A stretch of DNA of 64,000 bases from Chitinophaga sp. CF418 (GTDB taxonomy: Bacteria > Bacteroidota > Bacteroidia > Chitinophagales > Chitinophagaceae): positions 310,001-374,000 of the forward strand of contig NZ_FRCN01000010.1 of assembly GCF_900142925.1 (NCBI RefSeq), read 5' to 3'. A program made the translations under genes and the position numbers. Of this stretch, positions 59,878-64,000 are shown piece after piece (the stretch's first letter is position 1; each line of letters opens with the position of its first letter). The notes beneath the pieces were generated by a model, which made no database searches, was not told where the DNA came from, and saw only the letters and a list, made by a program, of their open reading frames with translations.

Positions 59878-60525
59878 ATGAAAAATTTATCTGCTGTTGC
59901 TTCCCCCCGGGGAATAAGTGACGTCTTTAAAATATTGATCTGGGCTGTTATTGTAGCGATCACCTGGTATTTCATGCACGGTGCTGATCATTTTCTCCAA
60001 CTCACGCCTGAAGCACTTGGTAAATACTTTAAACTGAAATGGGTGCTGTTGCTCCATATTACCGCCGGAGGAGGAGCGCTCATTCTTGGTCCTTTACAAT
60101 TCTGGGAGAGGCTGAGAACCAAAAGCTGGAAACTACACCGCATCATTGGTACCCTTTATCTGCTTGCCATCCTGGCAAGCAGCACCTGCGCTGTGATCCT
60201 TGCATTTACCACAGCTTATGCTATCAACTGGGCATATGCATTTTCATTACAGGTATGGGTAAGTGTCTGGATATCCTCATCTTTTATTGCCTGGTGGACG
60301 GTGCGTAAAAGACAAATCAAACTTCATAAGGAGTGGATGACCAGAAGTTATATTGTCACATTAGCTTTCGTAGTATCGGGGTTGACAATAAAGCTACCTG
60401 TTGTTCAATCGCTGGGCAATTTTGCAGACATTTCCCCTTCCCTTTTCTGGATGGGCTGGGCTGTTCCCTTGTATGTGTATGAAGTGATATTATCGCTCCG
60501 GCAGAAAAAAATTGGTAAGGTATAA
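59878..60525 (+). CDS. DUF2306 integral membrane protein
   Basis: The ATG at 59878 gives 215 residues. About six membrane helices are present. The DUF2306 core is LHITAGGGALILGPLQFWER with RTKSWKLHRIIGTLYLLAIL, including a conserved His in each. The His spacing recalls heme- or quinone-binding membrane proteins, but function is unknown. It follows the HxlR gene and ends at a perfect hairpin. Confidence 0.88.
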   Translation: MKNLSAVASPRGISDVFKILIWAVIVAITWYFMHGADHFLQLTPEALGKYFKLKWVLLLHITAGGGALILGPLQFWERLRTKSWKLHRIIGTLYLLAILASSTCAVILAFTTAYAINWAYAFSLQVWVSVWISSSFIAWWTVRKRQIKLHKEWMTRSYIVTLAFVVSGLTIKLPVVQSLGNFADISPSLFWMGWAVPLYVYEVILSLRQKKIGKV

Positions 60526-60529
60526 CATA

Positions 60530-60562
60530 CAACGAGGGATGATATCACATCATCCCTCGTTG
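60530..60562. terminator. Bidirectional hairpin behind DUF2306
   Basis: CAACGAGGGATGAT (60530-60543) pairs perfectly with ATCATCCCTCGTTG (60549-60562) across five bases between converging genes. Confidence 0.85.
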
Positions 60563-60581
60563 CATGAACCAAATTTTAACA

Positions 60582-60965
60582 TTAAGATTTGTAGTAGTCC
60601 CTTTTTGCTTCAAGAACCGCCTGATCACGTTCTCTCTTGAATTCCCTTACCTGTGCGCGTCTTTCTTTACCGGTCAGATCTTTATCCATTTTAACAGATT
60701 CGATCTTATCCGCATAGTCATTTTTGATGTTTGCTATCTGCATGTCCAGCTTCGTTGGCTGGTAAGGCACGGCAGCTGTATATGGATACGGGTAGCCATA
60801 ATAAAAAGGAGAAAAGTAAGGGCTGTAGAAACCACCGCCCACAACTACGGTTGTTCTGGGGTAAAAGCCACCACCATGAAAACCTCTTATTGGGCCATTA
60901 GGAACCATTGCTGAAGCGCTTTGAACCGTTACTGCAAGTAGCAGTATTGCTATTATCTTTTTCAT
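60582..60965 (-). CDS. Secreted Gly/Tyr/Pro-rich protein with charged C-terminal helix
   Basis: This 127-residue exported protein has a signal peptide ending at ASA. A low-complexity segment follows (GGGFYPRTTVVVGGGFYSPY, FSPFYYGYPYPYTAAVPYQP) and then a highly charged helix (MDKDLTGKERRAQVREFKRE). The composition recalls small surface or periplasmic proteins of Bacteroidota with unknown role. Confidence 0.78.
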   Translation of the reverse strand: MKKIIAILLLAVTVQSASAMVPNGPIRGFHGGGFYPRTTVVVGGGFYSPYFSPFYYGYPYPYTAAVPYQPTKLDMQIANIKNDYADKIESVKMDKDLTGKERRAQVREFKRERDQAVLEAKRDYYKS

Positions 60966-61086
60966 GACCTTTAATTTTTTCTAATTCTTTGACACTGGTT
61001 TAATCGAAAAATTTAAAGGACGCAGTATGTTTAGCAAACTCTTAACAGTTCCATCCGCTAGCCTGTTTATGCCCGTTCAATTGTCT

Positions 61087-61479
61087 TTATTTAACGCAGG
61101 TATCTGCAGTTGCGGTAAAGCCTGCGTATTTCGCGCTGTCTTTTATAGCCCATTCAGCCATGGCCAGCAATACCGGCCCTAATTCCTCACCAGATGGCGT
61201 AAGACTATAAACAACATGTGGTGGAACAATATCCTCTGCCTTTCTGTTTATTAAATTGTCTTCCTGCAATTGTTTTAAATGTTGTATCAGCATTTTCTCC
61301 GTAATGGCAGGTATCAGGCGCTTCAGTTCACCGTAGCGTTTAGGGCCGCTTATCAGGTAGTAGAGAATGATCGTTTTCCAGTGGCCGCCGATCTTATTCA
61401 TGACATAGGTGATAGGGCAGGTCATTTCAGCAATGCCTTTATTATAGTTTCTTGTTGAGCTTTCTTTCACTTTAGTCAT
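61087..61479 (-). CDS. HxlR-family transcriptional regulator (second)
   Basis: This 130-residue winged-helix regulator has EMTCPITYVMNKIGGHWKTI with the conserved Cys21. The recognition helix region is RYGELKRLIPAITEKMLIQH and the wing LKQLQEDNLINRKAEDIVPP. It diverges from an NmrA-like oxidoreductase with overlapping promoters between, the classic layout for an HxlR regulator controlling a detoxification enzyme. Confidence 0.93.
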   Translation of the reverse strand: MTKVKESSTRNYNKGIAEMTCPITYVMNKIGGHWKTIILYYLISGPKRYGELKRLIPAITEKMLIQHLKQLQEDNLINRKAEDIVPPHVVYSLTPSGEELGPVLLAMAEWAIKDSAKYAGFTATADTCVK

Positions 61480-61503
61480 AACTACTTACTTTGGGGTAGG
61501 TAC

Positions 61504-61534
61504 TTGTAAAAAAGTTTGTACAAAGATAGTTTTG
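61504..61534 (+). promoter_or_regulatory. Promoter of the NmrA-like oxidoreductase
   Basis: TTG (61504-61506) and TAGTTTTG (61527-61534) are spaced 20 bases and match the Bacteroidota consensus. The start would be near 61541, some 22 bases before the ATG. Confidence 0.6.
61515..61524. promoter_or_regulatory. Palindromic candidate HxlR operator
   Basis: TTTGTACAAA is a perfect 10-bp palindrome inside the overlap of the two divergent promoters, a natural place for HxlR binding. Confidence 0.45.
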
Positions 61535-61552
61535 CCTTGAAAAACAAACAAA
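61521..61552 (-). promoter_or_regulatory. Promoter of the hxlR-like gene
   Basis: On the minus strand TTTG (61549-61552), 20 bases, and TATCTTTG (61521-61528) match the phylum consensus. Transcription would begin about 35 bases before the ATG at 61479. Confidence 0.65.
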
Positions 61553-61562
61553 CATTTATAGT

Positions 61563-62447
61563 ATGAAAATTATAGTAACAGGCTCACTGGGACATATCAG
61601 CAAGCCCCTTGCAGAGATATTGACAGGTGCAGGCCATGACGTAACCATCATCAGCAGCGATGCTGGCAAAGTGCATACCATCGAAGCTTTAGGTGCGAAG
61701 GCAGCTATAGGTTCGATAGCAGACGTCGCATTTCTCACCAAAACATTTACGGGTGCAGACGCTGTTTATACGATGGTGCCACCGAATTTCGGCGCCACCA
61801 ATTACAGACAATACATCAACGATATTGGTAAAAACTATGCAGCGGCCATCAGGGCATCGGGCGTAACACGCGTGGTAAACCTAAGCAGTATCGGCGCTCA
61901 TCTTGAAAATGGCACAGGGCCAATAGCGGGATTACATGACGTAGAACTGGCCTTAAACGCACTGGATAATGTAGCAGTTAAACATCTTCGTGCCGGATTC
62001 TTTTATGTCAACTTCTTTGCTAATATAGACATGATAAAGCACAAAGGTATCCTGGGCAATAACTACAGCAAAGAAGCAAGACTGGCGCTGGTACATCCGC
62101 GGGATATTGCGGAAGCAGCTGCCCAGGAGCTGCAGGGTTCTTTCAGCGGCAAAAGCCATCGTTATGTGATCAGTGATGAGCAGAAGATCTCAACGCTCGT
62201 TAAAACATTGGGTGCTGCGATAGGCAAGCCTGATTTGCCATGGGTAGAATTTAGTGACGAAGATAGTTTGGCCGGTATGACCGGAGCAGGTTTGCCCCCT
62301 GCTGTTGCAAGCACTTTTGTGGAAATGGGCACCGCAGTAAGAAGCGGCGTTTTATGGGAAGATTATGACCAGAATAAGCCAGCAAGTTATGGTAAGACGA
62401 AGCTGGATGATTTTGCAGATGAATTTGCTGCTGTCTATAAGGGCTAA
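61563..62447 (+). CDS. NmrA-like NAD(P)-binding oxidoreductase
   Basis: This 294-residue Rossmann protein begins MKIIVTGSLGHISKPLAEIL with the GxxGxxx dinucleotide motif. ADAVYTMVPPNFGATNYRQY and VTRVVNLSSIGAHLENGTGP are typical of the NmrA/atypical SDR group, which includes quinone reductases such as QorB-type. The catalytic Tyr-Lys pair of classical SDRs is absent. It is divergent from an HxlR gene, suggesting induction by quinone or electrophile stress. Substrate inferred only. Confidence 0.9.
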   Translation: MKIIVTGSLGHISKPLAEILTGAGHDVTIISSDAGKVHTIEALGAKAAIGSIADVAFLTKTFTGADAVYTMVPPNFGATNYRQYINDIGKNYAAAIRASGVTRVVNLSSIGAHLENGTGPIAGLHDVELALNALDNVAVKHLRAGFFYVNFFANIDMIKHKGILGNNYSKEARLALVHPRDIAEAAAQELQGSFSGKSHRYVISDEQKISTLVKTLGAAIGKPDLPWVEFSDEDSLAGMTGAGLPPAVASTFVEMGTAVRSGVLWEDYDQNKPASYGKTKLDDFADEFAAVYKG

Positions 62448-62462
62448 TGTTAATGTTTCAAT

Positions 62463-62502
62463 AAAAACGCCTTCCAATTTCTCAAATGGAAGGCGTTTTT
62501 TA
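62463..62502. terminator. Intrinsic terminator behind the NmrA-like gene
   Basis: AAAAACGCCTTCCA (62463-62476) pairs with TGGAAGGCGTTTTT (62487-62500), followed by more T. It is positioned to serve both converging genes. Confidence 0.92.
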
Positions 62503-62541
62503 TGCTATATCCGGAAAGAAGGATTTTATGCAATTGAATTA

Positions 62542-63114
62542 TTAAAACTCCACATCATCAGCTATATTGCCGCCATTTTCGTCAGCAAATCTCTTTGCAT
62601 ATTCCTGTCTTTTCCCGTCCATATAATTCACATATTCCGTTGTCTCTTCGCTGCTTTCGAACTTCTGTTGTTCCATCCACTGCATAGCTACCTGCTGGAA
62701 GTCGCCAAGAGAGATGCCGTAATTATCCTGTATCCATCTGGCGCCATCTAAACCGGCTTCATATGCTGCAGTACGCGCACCATTCAATTCTTCATAGAAG
62801 TAGCGGTCACCAGCCAGTCTCTGAAGGTTTTGTTCATTTCCTGCACCAGCTTCCGGCTGGAGATGGCCTAATTTAGGGTGTTGATCGGCCTGTCCAAATA
62901 AGGTGCCCATTTCGGAGATCACAATGAAGTCTGCATCTTCCTGCATACGTTGTACCCAACCCTGACTGGCATCTTCCCATACAGGTACTTCTACACCCAG
63001 AGCGCTACAAATGATATCAACAGCAACGCCATTTGCAATCTTTGCGTTGGCGGCGGAGTAATCGTACAAACTGATGCCGTGAATAGGTTCAAATAAGGGG
63101 TTGTTTTGTCCCAT
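62542..63114 (-). CDS. DUF6620-like protein of unknown function
   Basis: This 190-residue soluble protein (MGQNNPLFEPIHGISLYDYS) has the pattern LEPIHGISLxDYA..ALGVE.PVW that I associate with DUF6620. The middle (SEMGTLFGQADQHPKLGHLQ) and the helical C-terminus (SLGDFQQVAMQWMEQQKFES) complete it. No activity is known. It lies 22 bases downstream of a zinc-ribbon helical protein gene, so the two are an operon. Confidence 0.65.
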   Translation of the reverse strand: MGQNNPLFEPIHGISLYDYSAANAKIANGVAVDIICSALGVEVPVWEDASQGWVQRMQEDADFIVISEMGTLFGQADQHPKLGHLQPEAGAGNEQNLQRLAGDRYFYEELNGARTAAYEAGLDGARWIQDNYGISLGDFQQVAMQWMEQQKFESSEETTEYVNYMDGKRQEYAKRFADENGGNIADDVEF

Positions 63115-63136
63115 GGTCTGTTGTTTTTATAGTTAA

Positions 63137-64000
63137 CTATAGATTCGTGCTTCGTTTACTTTCATATCTCTGGTAATTGGCCTGTAAAGATTTGAAGAAC
63201 TTCTCGTGGTGTTCCTCCAGGTCAGGTAATAATTTTGTCAGCTCATCAAAAATGTTCCTGTAATACTTATCAAGCAATTCAGGGGCTTCGTTTTCAGCCT
63301 GTATCCTTTTTGATTCCAGTAAGCGGATCTGCTCATATACCGGGCCACTCTTCGTCATGAACTCCTGTGTGCTCAACGTCAGTTGCAATTCATGCATCTG
63401 TTCGTAAAGGCTTCGCTCTTCATTCTTCCGCTCAAGATGTGCATCCATAAAATGTTTACTGCGCTGTTCTGCCAGCTTCCTGGCAGTGTGCTCGATGTCG
63501 CGGCCCATTGCTCCCGGCTCGAAGATATTTTGCGTCTGACAATAAGCACATGTTACATAGGCACTGTAATAGTATACTTGTTTTATATTCAGATTAGCCC
63601 CGCACTGCCGGCAATTGACTGACTGACATTGCTGCCAGTAGGTATTCATCATTTGTTCAAAGACCGGCTCATAATCTTTTCGCTCTACCTGTTCTGTAGC
63701 TTCATCGACGCGATGCCGTAGCTGTTCTTCCCATTCGTCTGCCTTCCTGGCACAACGATGCCTCCATTCACGAAGTATACTGTACGCCTCACTTTCTACA
63801 GAGAATGTATCTGAATATCGATAGTAGACTGGTTCAATCTGCTTTTCAAGTACTTCCCGCAACTTTTCACGCATGTTGCCTGCCTGTCCATTCATAGCAG
63901 ATGAAAAGCGATAATATGCCTGTCCGAAGCGATCATCTTCTGCCATTACAGAAGGCGCCTCTTCTATAAAGCCACTTAGTAATACATCCACGCGTTCATC
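63137..64000 (-). CDS. Zinc-ribbon protein with long helical segments, N-terminus cut by window edge
   Basis: At least 288 residues are present and the frame is open to the window end, so the start lies outside; a GTG at 63991 would be the only start inside. A zinc ribbon is clear: NCRQCGANLNIKQ with TCAYCQTQN. Long flanking helices (EWEEQLRHRVDEATEQVERK, NEERSLYEQMHELQLTLSTQ, SKRIQAENEAPELLDKYYRN) are probably coiled coil. I do not recognise the family. It is upstream of and cotranscribed with the DUF6620-like gene. Confidence 0.7.
   Translation of the reverse strand, partial: DERVDVLLSGFIEEAPSVMAEDDRFGQAYYRFSSAMNGQAGNMREKLREVLEKQIEPVYYRYSDTFSVESEAYSILREWRHRCARKADEWEEQLRHRVDEATEQVERKDYEPVFEQMMNTYWQQCQSVNCRQCGANLNIKQVYYYSAYVTCAYCQTQNIFEPGAMGRDIEHTARKLAEQRSKHFMDAHLERKNEERSLYEQMHELQLTLSTQEFMTKSGPVYEQIRLLESKRIQAENEAPELLDKYYRNIFDELTKLLPDLEEHHEKFFKSLQANYQRYESKRSTNL

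Noticed and set aside
1..64000. CRISPR array, tRNA or rRNA genes
   Set aside because: No regularly spaced short repeats with unique spacers, and no cloverleaf or rRNA-like sequence, were recognised by eye; the 65-bp tandem repeat has no spacers.

Overview
The window looks like chromosomal DNA of a Bacteroidota bacterium, most probably of the family Chitinophagaceae (Chitinophaga-like). This is inferred from the gene families present (TonB-dependent receptor, TlpA-type thioredoxin, LolA, DUF1080, DUF3667 and DUF3810 proteins, ECF41 sigma factor, a GH144 glucanase), from the rarity of Shine-Dalgarno sequences, and from Bacteroidota-type promoters (TTTG or TTG, then about 18-20 bases, then TAnnTTTG). 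I saw no rRNA, tRNA, CRISPR array or intact insertion sequence. The window opens inside lpdA and ends inside a zinc-ribbon gene.

Left part (1-15000): lpdA (partial), a LolA-like carrier, the FtsK DNA translocase, an alpha/beta hydrolase, a DUF423 protein, shikimate kinase, a phosphopantetheinyl transferase and dCTP deaminase. A decayed copy of the 3' end of dcd lies just behind dcd. A secreted beta-propeller/cytochrome c protein and a DUF1080 protein then face a divergent TonB-dependent receptor.

15000-24000: an AT-rich two-gene unit (DUF6934-like protein plus a 60-residue partner) is followed by a 110-bp element with perfect 18-bp inverted ends. Next come a seven-heme cytochrome c and an overlapping RNA-repair pair, an ATP-dependent RNA ligase and an HD-Pnk end-healing enzyme. 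These are followed by a GH144 endo-beta-1,2-glucanase-like lipoprotein, an acyltransferase, a proline-rich mini-lipoprotein and a second DUF1080 protein.

24000-41700: envelope/stress genes (DUF2892-SRPBCC, YtxH), a TlpA-like protein, a VOC protein, and an alpha/beta hydrolase. A carboxymuconolactone-decarboxylase gene follows with its ECF41 sigma factor and a candidate ECF41 promoter. Then YggS, acyl-CoA dehydrogenase, arginase, a GH63/MGH1-like glycosidase, DUF3810, a fructosamine-kinase-like protein, a hybrid histidine kinase, and the conserved DUF177-rpmF-plsX operon. Two striking non-coding structures lie here: an 84-bp perfect palindrome behind arginase and a 65-bp tandem repeat with internal hairpins behind plsX.

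41700-64000: a large NtrY-like histidine kinase with mazG, Tex, a structured gene-free stretch, a small lipoprotein, a crotonase, DUF3667, and a secreted YD-like protein. A HipA-like kinase overlaps a DUF3037 gene here. TPR, lipoprotein and unknown genes follow, then DinB, HxlR, DUF2306, and a second HxlR facing an NmrA-like oxidoreductase through overlapping promoters. At the right edge sits an uncharacterised pair (DUF6620-like and zinc-ribbon).

The most interesting loci are the RNA-repair operon, the HipA-like/DUF3037 pair, the DUF6934-like cassette, the ECF41 module, and the palindromic and tandem repeats between convergent genes. Family names were assigned by reading motifs, not by database search.
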